Positions 22,428 to 34,100 of a stretch of DNA of 64,000 nt are shown here, one piece after another (the first letter of the stretch is position 1; each line of letters starts with the position of its first letter). The stretch comes from Lithodes maja. Taxonomy: Eukaryota; Arthropoda; Malacostraca; Decapoda; Lithodidae. The DNA lies in contig JBAKBP010012283.1 in assembly GCA_037953745.1 (NCBI GenBank), forward strand, positions 1 through 64,000, given 5' to 3'. The notes below the pieces were generated by a model, which ran no database searches, had not been told where the DNA came from, and was given only the letters and a program-made list of their open reading frames with translations. Both the position numbers and the translations under genes were made by a program.

Positions 22428-25400
22428 ACAAAGTACAAAGGAGTACAAAGGAGTACAAAGGAAATCAAGCAACAACAGATCTAGTGACCCTTCTAGGCTG
22501 CTTGTCCTCCAAAACACTGAGGATCAAGTGTCCAAACAGTGGTTTAGAGTGGGTAAGGGAACATTGGAAAGGGAACTACTGCCCTGCCACTAACGTGGCA
22601 GGACTAGGAAGTTAGTAGGGGACATATGGGTTAGTAACTGAGGGGAGGATAAAGTTATTCATTTACAAACGCAGTCAGTCGCGGGTTTGATGCGAGATAT
22701 TTGTCTAGGCGGAATTTAAATGAATCAACGGTGCTGCAGTCTATAACGTTTCGGGGAAGCCCATTCCACAAGTTGACAACTCGATTGAAGAAGAAATTCT
22801 TAGATTCGTGCGAGTTAAAAGATTTACCAATAATTTTGCAACCGTTTCCCCGTGTGTAATTAGATTGGTCGATAGTGAAGTACTTACTACAGTTCATATT
22901 GTCGATGCCTTTGATGATTTTGAACACTTGAATTAAGTCGCCTCTTAATCTGCGCTGGGTTAAAGGAAATAGATTTAATTCTCTAAGACGCTCTTCGTAT
23001 GGTTTGTTCTTTAGGCTAGGTATCATTTTGGTAACTCTACGTTGAACTCGTTCTAGCTTGTTTATATCTTTTTGGTAATAAGGGCACCAGGATTGAACGC
23101 AGTATTCCAGAAGAGGGCGGACTAAGGAATTGTAAAGGGTTAGGATAACTTCTTTGGATTTATGCTCAAATGACCTGCCTATAAAGCCAATTATTTTGTT
23201 TGCCTTCTTAACAACTTCTGAACATTGTTGACTCGGTTTTAGGTTACTCGATATTGTTACTCCCAGATCAGTTTCTCTGTTTACATTCTTAAGCTGAGTG
23301 CCATTCATCGAATAGTTTGCTTTCTCATTTAGGTATCCGACATGTAGTACTTTACATTTATCCGCATTGAAACTCATTTGCCAAATTTGGGCCCAACATG
23401 ACAATTTATCTAGATTGTGTTGCATATCGTCAACTTGTTCTTTTGAGAGTACGCTATTTGCAATTTTTGTATCGTCAGCAAATTTTGAGATTGTGCAGGT
23501 GAGACCCTCATCTATGTCGTTGATGTAAATTAGAAAGAGAATTGGTCCTAGTACCGATCCCTGGGGTACCCCGCTACTTACATTGGTCCATTTAGATGCC
23601 TTACCGTTTATGACTACTCTTTGCTTTCTGTTGTTGAGCCAATTTTCTATCCATATCAACACACCGTCTTGTATTCCATGCGCTTTTAGTTTTAGCAGTA
23701 AACGTTTGTGGGGAACTTTGTCAAAGGCCTTTTGAAAATCAAGGTATATAATATCTACAGCTTTACTCTCATCGTAGAGGTTGAGGATATCGTGGAAGAA
23801 GTCTAAGAGGTTTGTTAAACAGGAACGTTTTTTACGAAAGCCGTGTTGAGTATCTTTAAGTATGTTATTTTCCTCTAAGTGATTTACGAGTCTGTCTCGT
23901 ATGACCGTTTCTAGCATTTTACATACAACTGAGGTTAAGCTAATTGGACGATAGTTACTGGGTAGAGATTTGCTGCCTTTTTTGAATATCGGTGTTACGT
24001 TGGCTAGCTTCCACTGATCAGGCATAGTTCCAGACTGCAAGGATTTATTGAATAGTAATGTCAGTGGTTTGGAGAGCTCATTCTTAGCTTCCTTTAGAAC
24101 TCTAGGCGAGATTGTATCAGGTCCTGGCGTTTTATTTACTTTGAGTTTATCTAAACAATTCAATACTTCTCTCTCTGTAACGGTGATATTGCTTAGAACA
24201 TCTGAATTATCAATCTGAATCGGCGATGGTGTAGGGATATCACTGAGGTCTTCGGTTGTAAAAACTGATGCAAAGAAGGTATTGAGGGCATTACTCATTT
24301 GTACTTCGTCTTTGGTGTATTCTCCTTTTTCATCGACTAACGGTCCAACAGTTGAAGTAACTACTTTTTTCTTTCTGATATAACTATAGAATTCTTTCGG
24401 GTTTGTTTTACTTTGATTCGCAATATGTAACTCTAAGGTCTTTTTACTTTGCTTAATTAACTTTTTGGCTTTGCGTCGTAGCTCTACAAATTTCACCCGT
24501 TCTTCGTCATTTTGTGAGGATTTTAATCTATCATTAGCAAATTTTTTAGCAAGCAGGCAGTTTGAAATATCTTTATTCCACCATTTGGGCTTATTATTAT
24601 GGCCTGGACGCCGTATTTTCGATGGTATGCAGTCTTGCACTGCTTTTAGGTAAGTGGTTTCGAATAACTTCCAAGATGAATTTATGTCGTTATTGTTAAT
24701 TAAAAAGCTCCAGTCAGTTTCTTTAAACATAGCTCTAAGTTTATGGAAGTTTGCTTTCTTGAAATTAGGGACTTTTTCGATGCTACTATTTGGTTCGTTA
24801 CTAGTAAACTTTAAAGTGAAAGTTATCGTACGATGGTCGCTGTTACTGAATTCATCACCAACATTCAAATTCTCTATCAATTCTTCTTTTGTTGCAAGTA
24901 CAATGTCAAGAACGTTATTACCACGGGTCGGCGTTCGAACAAATTGATAAAGCGAACTCTCTTGCAAGTTCGTATACAAGTCATGTCCGGAGTGTGAAGT
25001 AAGAGTATCGCCCCACTTGGTCACAGGTAAATTAAAGTCGCCAAAAATTACGGTATCTTGTGAGTTACTTACATCTGCAATTTGTTCGTAAATTTCTCGG
25101 TCAGTTTGCACTGATTGAGCTGGAGGTCTGTATATTAACGCAAGTATTATTTTTGTACCTTTATTATTCTTTATTAGCACAAAAGATGTGTCGACGTTCA
25201 CAATTTGAGGTTTTGACACGAGGGTCGGGTTAAGACTTTCTTTGATATAAAATAAAACGCCACCTCCATTTTTATTTATTCGGCTGTTCTCAAACATTAC
25301 ATAACCGGGAAGTGAATACTCTGCTAAAAAGTCTCTATCTTCTGTATTGAGCCAAGATTCTGTTATGCCAATCACATCATAATTTTCTGTAAACACTAGT

Positions 25401-25681
25401 TCCTCTAAATCTGAAAATTTATTGCGTATGCTACGAGCGTTTGCATAGAAAACCTTTAAAGTTGCGGTTTTAGAACTCGCATTACGTTCTTTCATCGAAT
25501 TTTTGGTTCTGGTCGGATCTACATTTACATTCATGGCTGTCCTCGGTCCTCGGTCGTTATCCCTGACGGTTTTGAATTTGGGTCGTGTTGGTGGAGATTT
25601 ATCCAAATTCGCGGTTCTTGACGGATTAGTATTTAATTCCTTTGTAGGTTGCCGTCCTCGCTGTCTTCGGTCCTCCTTCCT
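22428..25681 (-). mobile_element. CR1/L2-type LINE, younger nested copy
   Basis: Inserted into the ORF2 of the host copy with a 3-bp GGT repeat at 22,425-22,427 and 25,682-25,684. On the - strand the 3' end is a tandem tail of the word CTCCTTTGTA, three to four times, the same tail as in the other copies. The element lacks ORF1 and its 5' end lies about 150 bp upstream of ORF2, so it is 5'-truncated, but its ORF2 is complete. Its sequence differs from the host by only a few percent, which implies a family active in the recent past. Confidence 0.85.
22655..25534 (-). CDS. LINE ORF2: APE endonuclease and reverse transcriptase (CR1/L2 type), intact
   Basis: An uninterrupted frame of 959 codons from the ATG at 25,534 (MNVNVDPTRTKN). 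The frame is open further upstream without an ATG, so I chose this Met, which is also present in the host copy. Endonuclease: ANARSIRNKF near residue 28, ITESWLN near 57, GDFN at 165-168, SDH at 232-234. Reverse transcriptase: PGPD near 468, FKKGSKSLPSNYRPISL, LDFQKAFD with Asp 599, SGVPQGSVLGP near 653, FADD with Asp 687 and 688, then FNADKCKVLH. The C-terminal domain ends AFVNE. The protein nicks target DNA and copies its RNA at the nick. All catalytic residues I can see are present, so the copy may encode active enzyme, although the element lacks ORF1 and a visible promoter. Confidence 0.92.
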   Translation of the reverse strand: MNVNVDPTRTKNSMKERNASSKTATLKVFYANARSIRNKFSDLEELVFTENYDVIGITESWLNTEDRDFLAEYSLPGYVMFENSRINKNGGGVLFYIKESLNPTLVSKPQIVNVDTSFVLIKNNKGTKIILALIYRPPAQSVQTDREIYEQIADVSNSQDTVIFGDFNLPVTKWGDTLTSHSGHDLYTNLQESSLYQFVRTPTRGNNVLDIVLATKEELIENLNVGDEFSNSDHRTITFTLKFTSNEPNSSIEKVPNFKKANFHKLRAMFKETDWSFLINNNDINSSWKLFETTYLKAVQDCIPSKIRRPGHNNKPKWWNKDISNCLLAKKFANDRLKSSQNDEERVKFVELRRKAKKLIKQSKKTLELHIANQSKTNPKEFYSYIRKKKVVTSTVGPLVDEKGEYTKDEVQMSNALNTFFASVFTTEDLSDIPTPSPIQIDNSDVLSNITVTEREVLNCLDKLKVNKTPGPDTISPRVLKEAKNELSKPLTLLFNKSLQSGTMPDQWKLANVTPIFKKGSKSLPSNYRPISLTSVVCKMLETVIRDRLVNHLEENNILKDTQHGFRKKRSCLTNLLDFFHDILNLYDESKAVDIIYLDFQKAFDKVPHKRLLLKLKAHGIQDGVLIWIENWLNNRKQRVVINGKASKWTNVSSGVPQGSVLGPILFLIYINDIDEGLTCTISKFADDTKIANSVLSKEQVDDMQHNLDKLSCWAQIWQMSFNADKCKVLHVGYLNEKANYSMNGTQLKNVNRETDLGVTISSNLKPSQQCSEVVKKANKIIGFIGRSFEHKSKEVILTLYNSLVRPLLEYCVQSWCPYYQKDINKLERVQRRVTKMIPSLKNKPYEERLRELNLFPLTQRRLRGDLIQVFKIIKGIDNMNCSKYFTIDQSNYTRGNGCKIIGKSFNSHESKNFFFNRVVNLWNGLPRNVIDCSTVDSFKFRLDKYLASNPRLTAFVNE

Positions 25682-25684
25682 GGT

Positions 25685-27439
25685 TGAGGATATCGTGGAA
25701 GAAGTCTAAGAGGTTTGTTAAACAGGAACGTTTTTTACGAAAGCCGTGTTGAGTATCTTTAAGTATGTTATTTTCCTCTAAGTGATTTACGAGTCTGTCT
25801 TGTATGACCGTTTCTAGCATTTTACATACAACTGAGGTTAAGCTAATTGGACAATAGTTACTGGGTAGGGATTTGCTGCCTTTTTTGAATATCGGTGTTA
25901 CGTTGGCTAGTTTCCACTGATCGGGCATAGTTCCAGACTGCAAGGATTTATTGAATAGTAATGTCAGTGGTTTGGAGAGCTCATCCTTATCTTCCTTTAG
26001 AACTCTAGGCGAGATTGTATCAGGTCCAGGCGTTTTATTTACCTTGAGTTTATCTAAACAATTCAATACTTCTCTCTCTGTAACGGTGATATTGCTTAGA
26101 ACATCTGAATTATCAATCTGAATCGGCGATGGTGTAGGGATATCACTGAGGTCTTCTGTTGTAAAAACTGATGCAAAGAAGGTATTGAGGGCATTACTCA
26201 TTTTTACTTCGTCTTTGGTGTATTCTCCATTTTCATCGACTAACGGTCCAACAGTTGAAGTAACTACTTTTTTCTTTCTGATATAAATATAGAATTCTTT
26301 CGGGTTTGTTTTACTTTGATTCGCAATATGTAACTCTAAGGTCTTTTTACTTTGCTTAATTAACTTTTTGGCTTTGCGTCGTAGCTCTACAAATTTCAGC
26401 CGTTCTTCGTCATTTTGTGAGGATTTTAATCTATCATTAGCAAATTTTTTAGCAAGCAGGCAGTTTGAAATATCTTTATTCCACCATTTGGGCTTATTAT
26501 TATGGCCTGGACGCCGTATTTTCGATGGTATGCAGTCTTGCACTGCTTTTAGGTAAGTGGCTTCGAATAACTTCCAAGATGTATTTATGTCGTTATTGTG
26601 AATTAAAAAGCTCCAGCCAGTTTCTTTAAACATAGCTCTAAGTTTATGGAAGTTTGCTTTCTTGAAATTAGGGACTTTTTCGATGCTACTATTTGGTTCG
26701 TTACTAGTAAACTTTAAAGTGAAAGTTATCGTACGATGGTCGCTGTTACTGAATTCATCACCAACATTCAAATTCTCTATTAATTCTTCTTTTGTTGCAA
26801 GTACAATGTCAAGAACGTTATTACCACGGGTTGGCGTTCGAACAAATTGATAAAGCGAACTCTCTTGCAAGTTCGTATACAAGTCATGTCCGGAGTGTGA
26901 AGTAAGAGTATCGCCCCACTTGGTCACAGGTAAATTAAAGTCGGCAAAAATTACGGTATCTTGTGAGTTACTTACATCTGCAATTTGTTTGTAAATTTCT
27001 CGGTCAGTTTGCACTGATATTATCAGTTTGGTCTGTATATTAATGCAAGTATTATTTTTGTACCTTTATTATTCTTTATTAGCACAAAAGATGCGTCGCC
27101 GTTCACAATTTGAGGTTTTGACAAGAGGGTAGGGTTAAGACTTTCTTTGATATAAAGTAAAACGCCACCTCCATTTCGATTTATTCGTTTTTTCTCAAAC
27201 ATTACATAACCGGGAAGTGAATACTCTGCTAAAAAGTCTCTATCTTCTGTATTGAGCCAAGATTCTGTTATGCCAATCACATCATAATTTTCTGTAAACA
27301 CTAGCTCCTCTAAATCTGAAAATTTATTGCGTATGCTACGAGCGTTTGCATAGAACACCTTTAAATTTGTTATTTTAGAACTCACGGAACGATCTTTAAT
27401 AATATTTTTGGTTCTTGTCGGATCTACATTTATGTTCAT
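25685..27439 (-). pseudogene. LINE ORF2, 5' half of host element (endonuclease and RT start)
   Basis: Starts MNINVDPTRTKN at 27,439 and ends where the nested copy interrupts it after the stretch LLDFFHDILN. A small rearrangement at about 27,013-27,025 (after IYRP) breaks the frame between the endonuclease N-terminal part and the rest. The endonuclease motif that reads GDFN in the intact copy reads ADFN here. Both changes argue that this half was inactive independently of the insertion. The part 25,685-27,014 is otherwise open and very similar to the intact copy. Confidence 0.85.
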
Positions 27440-27521
27440 GGCTGTCCTCGGTCCTCGCTGTCTTCGGTCCTTATCGCTGGTGGTCCTCGGTTGCCTCGGT
27501 TTTTTCTTGGCGTTGGATGAT

Positions 27522-27674
27522 TTATGTCACTGCTGCTTCTTCTCGGATGGCGTTTTTTGATCCATGGCTGCGGACTGCTTCGTGTAGGAGACGACCCATG
27601 CGTACTGAACCCACAGGGTTTAGATGAGTGCCATCCTTGCTGAACAGAGTAGGCTGGTTGTAGAAGTTGTCCCA
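27522..27674 (-). pseudogene. LINE ORF1 C-terminal relic with esterase-like motif
   Basis: Upstream of ORF2 a frame on the - strand ends with LFSKDGTHLNPVGSVRMGRLL and a short tail. The D-G-x-H-L pattern followed by G and a helix is the typical C-terminal Asp-His motif of SGNH/GDSL-type esterases. ORF1 proteins of CR1 and some L2-type elements are known to carry such an esterase. Only the last 50 or so codons remain. They are preceded by repeated EEVEL codons, so the element is 5'-truncated here or its 5' end has degenerated into a minisatellite. Confidence 0.55.
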
Positions 27675-27774
27675 GAGGTTGATGAATTCAACTTCTTCCC
27701 TCAGTTCAACTTCTTCCCTCAGATTCAACTTCTTCCCTCAGTTCAACTTCTTCCCTCAGTTCAACTTCTTCCCT
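27675..27774 (-). repeat. 18-bp minisatellite at the LINE 5' end
   Basis: About five copies of TTCAACTTCTTCCCTCAG (one copy one base off register) lie between the ORF1 relic and the target duplication CAGTA. On the - strand they read as repeated (R)EEVEL codons, extending the ORF1 frame. The unit ends in CAG(T), like the target duplication, so slippage at the 5' junction during insertion may have produced it. Confidence 0.8.
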
Positions 27775-28190
27775 CAGTAGAGAGAGATTAACTGTCCGGG
27801 CTCCTGCGGCGACTCACCCACAAAAATTTAGGAGAGACAAAATTTAGGAGAGACTACCTGGTCGGGCTGCTCCCACCCAGAGAGATTTTTGTGGGATTAT
27901 TTTAGGTGAGGCGTCTGACTGGGGGTGCGACACATTATACAAAGCATGACCTAGGACAGTAGACGACGCATGATTAAACGAAGCATGACCTAGTTATACA
28001 ACGAATTATAAGTACGAAGCACCACAGTACCAGTTACTCCCATTAATTTTAGGTCACTTCACTTGATCCTAAAGTTAAGAAAGTGGAGGATCTGATGGGA
28101 GGGGATGGAGAGGTGCTTAGTCGGCCTTTGTCAAAGATACCCAGAGAGAGACTACCTGGCCGGGCAGCTCTGCCCAGAGAGGCGACTACC
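27775..28190 (+). repeat. R-repeat segment
   Basis: One R unit in + orientation (GTAGAGAGAGATTAACTG to GAGGCGACTACC), interrupted at 28,190 by the next LINE copy. Confidence 0.85.
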
Positions 28191-29261
28191 TTTGACAAAG
28201 TTCCCCACAAACGTTTACTGCTAAAACTAAAAGCGCATGGAATACAAGACGGTGTGTTGAAATGGATAGAAAATTGGCTCAGAGACAGAAAGCAAAGAGT
28301 AGTCATAAACAGTAAGGCATCTAAATGGACCAATGTAAGTAGCGGGGTACCCCAGGGATCGGTACTAGGACCAATTCCCTTTCTAATTTACATCAACGAC
28401 ATAGATGAGGGTCTCACCTGTACAATCTCAAAATTTGCTGACGATACAAAAATTGCAAATAGCGTACTCTCAAAAGAACAATTTGACGATATGCAACACA
28501 ATCTAGATAAATTGTCATGTTGGGCCCAAATTTGGCAAATGAGTTTCAATGCGGATAAATGTAAAGTACTACATATCGGATACCTAAATGAGAAAGCAAA
28601 CTATTCGATGAATGGCACTCAGCTTAAGAATGTAAACAGAGAAACCGATCTGGGAGTAACAATATCGAGTAACCTAAAACCGAGTCAACAATGTTCAGAA
28701 GTTGTTAAGAAGGCAAACAAAATAATTGGCTTTATAGGCAGGTCATTTGAGCATAAATCCAAAGAAGTTATCCTAACCCTTTACAATTCCTTAGTCCGCC
28801 CTCTTCTGGAATACTGCGTTCAATCCTGGTGCCCTTATTACCAAAAAGATATAAACAAGCTAGAACGAGTTCAACGTAGAGTTACCAAAATGATACCTAG
28901 CCTAAAGAACAAACCATACGAAGAGCGTCTTAGAGAATTAAATCTATTTCCTTTAACCCAGCGCAGATTAAGAGGTGACTTAATTCAAGTGTTCAAAATC
29001 ATCAAAGGCATCGACAATATGAACTGTAGTAAGTACTTCACTATCGACCAATCTAATTACACGCGGGGAAACGGTTGCAAAATTATTGGTAAATCTTTTA
29101 ACTCACACGAATCTAAGAATTTCTTCTTCAATCGAGTTGTTAACTTGTGGAATGGGCTTCCCCGAAACATTATAGACTGCATCACCGTTGATTCATTTAA
29201 ACTCCGCCTAGACAAATATCTCGCATCAAACCCGCGACTGACTGCGTTTGTAAATGAATAA
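28191..29261 (+). pseudogene. LINE ORF2 C-terminal fragment
   Basis: About 356 codons stay open, from the middle of RT motif A (the first catalytic Asp is lost with the truncation) to the normal end AFVNE. SGVPQGSVLGP, FADDTK, FNADKCKVLH and the C-terminal domain are intact. The frame happens to continue upstream into R sequence, which gives a longer artificial frame from 28,083. That fusion is chance and the fragment has no start of its own. Confidence 0.88.
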
Positions 29262-29479
29262 CTTTATTTTATCCCCCCCTCAGTTACTAACCCATCTGTC
29301 CCCTACTAACTTCCTAATCCTGCCACGGACATTGGTTCCAGGGCAGTGATTCTCTTTCCAGTGTTCCCTGGCCCACTCTAAACCACTGTTTGGACACTTG
29401 ATCCTCAGTGTTTTGGAGGACAAGCAACCTAGAAGGGTCACTAGATCTGTTGTTGCTTGATTTCCTTTGTACTCCTTTG
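28191..29479 (+). mobile_element. 5'-truncated CR1/L2-type LINE in R, + strand copy
   Basis: Begins inside the RT with codons for FDKVPHKRLL and runs through the stop and a 3' UTR of about 220 bp to the tail CTTTGTACTCCTTTG. TACC is present on both sides (28,187-28,190 and 29,480-29,483), and the flanking R unit is continuous when the element is removed. This is a classic 5'-truncated insertion, on the opposite strand to the copies at 21-28 kb. Confidence 0.9.
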
Positions 29480-29786
29480 TACCTGGCCGGGCTGCTCCAC
29501 CTACAGTAGAGAGAGACTAACTGGCCGGGCTCCTGCGGCGACACACCCACAAAAATTTAGGAGAGACAAAATTTAGGAGAGACAAAATTTACGAGAGACT
29601 ACCTGGTCGGGCTGCTCCCACCCAGAGAGATTTTTGTGGGATTATTTTTGGTGAGGCGTCTGACTGGGGGTGCGACACATTATACGAAGCATGACCTAGG
29701 ACAGTAGATGACGCATGATTAAACGAAGCATGACCTAGCTATACGACACATTATACGAAACGTGACAGCGAGAGGGAGAGTGTGTA
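29480..29786 (+). repeat. R-repeat segment
   Basis: R modules in + orientation after the LINE, up to GAGAGTGTGTA, where the captured coding fragment copy B begins. Confidence 0.85.
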
Positions 29787-30392
29787 GGATTGGGAACGGT
29801 ACCCCCCTCTGAAATGTGATGTTGCGTTGCCCTTGGGTATGGCCACTAAAGTACCCCTCATCAAGTCGGCAGCATTACCTGTAGCGTCGCCACTATCACC
29901 CTCCTCGACTCTGTGAGTCGAGGAAGGTGACGGATGTGTAACCATGTTTCCTCCTCCTCCTCCGCCGTCGCCCGGTCATTCGGAACTACTCCTCTCTTTG
30001 GATCTCTTATATTCCAGAGGAGTGAAGTCCAAATCTGAGAACATGGGGTTACACATGACTTGCTCTCTCTGAATAATTTCTAAGGTATCGTTCGATTTTC
30101 TAAATAATTCAGCCGACTTTAAGTCTTGTATCTTGGCATACCGACCAAACATATTAGCCGTTAATTCAATGGCCAACATTTTCTTCAATAGAGTCAAATG
30201 TTCCTGCGGGAGGTTGTGCAACTTATCACCGACGCAGTACCCAACAATCGCATCCGCCAGGGAGGCACAATTCATTCCCTTGATCTGAAATCGTAACATT
30301 TCCTCCTTAACCTTTAACACGGTATCGTTGACTCTCTCGTCTATTCTGGCTTTCATCTCTTTGCTCGCCAAATTGGTCACTGCCCTTCCGAG
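29787..30392 (-). pseudogene. Captured coding fragment in R, copy B
   Basis: Same unidentified fragment as at 20,031-20,634, in the same place within R. The likely start ATG has become TTG (near 30,370), and a CGA codon after SSSE has become TGA near 29,976, splitting the frame into 29,976-30,404 and 29,751-29,945. The frameshift of copy A is absent, so A and B carry independent lesions. The parental fragment was probably open throughout. Confidence 0.6.
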
Positions 30393-31196
30393 ACGACTCA
30401 CCAAAAATAAATTCTGCTATACGACTTGTGTTTGCGGTGAACCTTTTTTCTTCGGGAGGGTCTAAATTTGTGTGTGTGTGTGAAAAATGTAAAGAAATCG
30501 AATTGTTAATTATTTGTCCACGACATCTTTCACCGAGAGAAGAAATTGTAAAAACTAGGAAGGATAAATAAAAGAAACACATGAACAATTCCATTTTATT
30601 TTCCGATTTATATTATATACGAAGCATGACCTAGCTATACGACGAATTATAAGTACGAAGCACCACACTACCAGTTACTCCCATTAATTTTAGGTCACTT
30701 CACTTGATCCTAAAGTTAAGAAAGTGGAGGATCTGATGGGAAGGGATTGAGAGGTGCTTAGTCGGCCGTTTTCAAAGATACCCAGAGAGAGACTACCTGG
30801 TCGGGCTGCTCCGCTCAGAGACGCGACTACCTGGCCGGGCTGCTCCACCTACAGTAGAGAGAGACTAACTGGCCGGGCTCCTGCGGCGACACACCCACAA
30901 AAATTTAGGAGAGTCAAAATTTAGGAGAGACTACCTGGTCGGGCTGCACCCACCCAGAGAGATTTTTGTGGGATTATTTTTGGTGAGGCGTCTGACTGGG
31001 GGTGCGACACATTATACGAAGCATGACCTAGGACAGTAGACGACGCATTAAACGAAGCATGACCTAGCTATACGACGCATTATACGAAACGTGACAGCGA
31101 GATGGAGAGTGTGTACCTCGTCGGAGCACAACCACCGCCGCCGTATTCTATGTGCTTGCTGCACCGTCTTGCCTGTGTTGGTGCACCTGTGCCAAC
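30393..31196 (+). repeat. R-repeat segment
   Basis: One nearly full R unit in + orientation, ending inside the right arm of the R hairpin (GTGCCAAC) where a LINE has inserted. Confidence 0.85.
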
Positions 31197-34100
31197 CTGT
31201 GCACCTTCATAGGTAGTAGGGGTAGGCAGCCCCGCCCAGGGAATTACTACCGCCAAGGTTTCGGGAGACTCAGGGAATAGCCTGAATTCCATTTTCTCTC
31301 CCAGGCCTTGGTAGCTGGATACACATCTTTCTGCCTCACACATCAGGGGTATCAGGAAAACCCTCTTTATATAACATACACATCCAACTTCACGATGCCC
31401 TACATCGCTATCCTCTATCCATAAAAAAATACTCTTCCCACTACATATCATACATGTAACACCATACACCTTACCCAATAAATATGGCAGTACAATTGTT
31501 AAGAGCAAACCTGGTGGTCCCTCGGATATCCACCCCCGGCAGGGTTGGGTCATTGACACAGGGCCCTCCCGGTCGTCATCATGCGACTGTGTCAAGAGCA
31601 TTGCAACGTCCCAAAGCTGCTCGTCGGTGCAGCTTTTTCTTTAGCAATATAAGGGGACTTCACTCTAACATCAATTCTGTACACCAATTTCTTCAAGCAG
31701 AATCCCCTACTCTCCTTTTTTTGACAGAGACTCAAGTAACATCCACATCTGACACGTCTAGATTTAATTTTCCAGGTTATCAACTGCTCCAAAATTTCAG
31801 ACCTAAAGGAGGTGTATGTTGCTTCGCAAAATCTGAAATTGCCCTGGAGGAGTTTACTAGTTTCAATTGTCCCTATTTTGATTATTCTATATACAAATTA
31901 ATTTCTGCTGGTAAATTTAAATACATATGTTGCATCTACCGTTCCCCAAATACTCCTCCAGAGCAAAGTCTTTTTGATTCTCTGTCCTCACAACTCAGTG
32001 TCCTCAACTTAAATGCTTCTTCTGAAATCACTGTGTTGGGTGATTGTAATGTCCATAATGTTGAATGGCTCACTCATTCAGCCAGGACTGATGATGCTGG
32101 TCTTGAATGTGAGCTATTTGCAGACTCATTTAATCTCACTCAACTAGTCAACCAACCCACCCGTGTACCAGATAATCCTAATCATAATTCCCACCTACTG
32201 GACTTATTTTTAACAACCAATTCAGAAAATTATGATGTTACAGTGAGGTCCCCGCTTGGATCTTCTGATCACTGTCTGATACAGGCCACCTGTCTATCAC
32301 CTACCACACCTTCCCACTCTGAACCTGTTTTGGTGACTAAATGGCATTACGATAGGGCAGACTGGGAGGGTCTTCAAGGTTTCTTTATTGATATTCCCTA
32401 GACCTCTTTCTTTTCTAATGATGCACACTCTACCTTGAGCCACATACAAGATTTTGTAAAAATTGGAATGGAAACTTTTATTCCTCATCAAAAGTACATT
32501 AAAAGATCTAATTCACCTAAATGGTTTGACCATAATTGTGCTAGAGTAACTGAACAAAAAGCAATAGCCCATAATGCATACACAAGATCAAAAACACATG
32601 AAGCCTTTAATTACTTTAGAAACATCAGAAATCATGCCAAAACTGTATTAAACCTAACTAAATCAAACTTTCTCCACAAGCAGGCAAATAAACTTCTAAA
32701 TAATCCAAATGATAACAAAATATTTTGGTCTACTCTTAACTCATTCAAATCCAACTTCACAACTGCTTCATCCATTCCACCATTAAAATCTCCGACTGGC
32801 AATCTTGTAAGTGACCCACGAGGTAAAGCTAACCTTCTTGCGGATATTTTCTCCACCAACTCAACCTTAGATGAAATAAATCAAGATGTCCCTGTACTTA
32901 ATTTTAATTCGCCTGAAATTCCCTCACTTAAGATCCACACCAGACATGTCAAAACTATTTTGCAGAATCTCTCAGTAGATAAGGCTCCTGGTCCAGATGA
33001 AATTCCTCCAATAGTACTTAAGAATTGCTCCTTGGTGCTCGCTCCTGTATTGGCAAAAAATTTCCGTCTATGTACTCATACCTCATGCTTCCCAGTACCC
33101 TGGAAAGAAGCAAACATCCATCCAGTTCCTAAAAAAGGTGCCTCTTCAGATCCATCAAACTACAGACCAATAGCTATAACTTCCACTCTTGGTAAAGTCT
33201 TTGAAATTATATTAAATAATCACATAATTAAGCATCTTGAGAATAATAAATTAATCAGTGATAGGCAATATGGTTTTAGACGATGTCGATCAACTGCAGA
33301 CATTCTTTGCCTTCTTACGCATCAAATCAACCAAGCTACAGACCAACATGGTGAAACACATACAATAGCACTGGATTATATCAAAGGCATTTGATAGAGT
33401 CTGGCATCAATCCTTATTGTCGAAGATGTCACACTACGGCCTTGCATCATTAGTTCCACTAATTTCTTCTTATCTTCATAACAGAAAAATATGTGTAATG
33501 GTAGATGGCCTTTATTCTCAATTTCACTCAATAAATGCTGGTGTTCCCCAGGGATCAGTTTTGGTCCCAACTCTGTTCCTCATTCATATGAATGATCTCA
33601 TATCTACCACTCATAATCCAATACATTCCTACGCAGATGACTCAACACTCCACAGTTCCTTCACATTTACCAATTCTTTCACCCAACCCGATCTTATAAA
33701 TTCAAAAATAAGCACTGCAATTTCTCTGAACCAGGACCTTTCTAGAATTGAAGAATGGGGACAAAAGAATCTAGTTTCCTTTAATGCACAGAAAACCAAG
33801 TACATTCAATTTTCTAACCGACAGAATCTCACTGACTCCCATATATTTGTTAATGATGTAAATATTCCCACTTCCCCTAGTATTGACATTCTCGGTGTAA
33901 CATTAACTACTAACTTGAGCTGGACACATTATGTTAGAAGCATTGCTAAGAATGCCTCTAAAAAACTGGGACTCTGTACAGAGTTCGAGAATTCTTCACT
34001 GACGAGCAGTTGGCCGTAATATATAAAAGTCATGTGCGTTCTCAGATGGATTACTGTTCACCTCTGTGGAGTGGAAGTGGAGTGGTTGCATTGAGGCAGT

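Larger units (their letters stand above)
21094..27774 (-). mobile_element. CR1/L2-type LINE (host element, split by a younger copy)
   Basis: The element is flanked by CAGTA at 21,089-21,093 and 27,775-27,779, inside an R unit that is otherwise continuous (CTACAGTA then GAGAGAG). Read on the - strand it has an ORF1 relic, an ORF2 5' half (27,439 to 25,682), an insertion of a second copy (25,681 to 22,428), the ORF2 3' half (22,427 to 21,302) and a 3' UTR of about 200 bp. The two ORF2 halves meet exactly at one codon region, with GGT present on both sides of the insert, which shows a nested insertion rather than three separate copies. Family assignment rests on an APE-type endonuclease, the RT motifs and a short tandem-repeat tail instead of poly(A). 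Confidence 0.85.

Noticed and set aside
24465..26850. + strand frames opposite the CR1/L2-type ORF2
   Set aside because: Shadows of the LINE ORF2. The same peptides recur in both LINE copies only because the LINE is repeated.
28083..29261. A single 392-codon frame joining R sequence to a reverse transcriptase
   Set aside because: The first third is R repeat and the rest is a 5'-truncated LINE with a TACC target duplication. The fusion is accidental.
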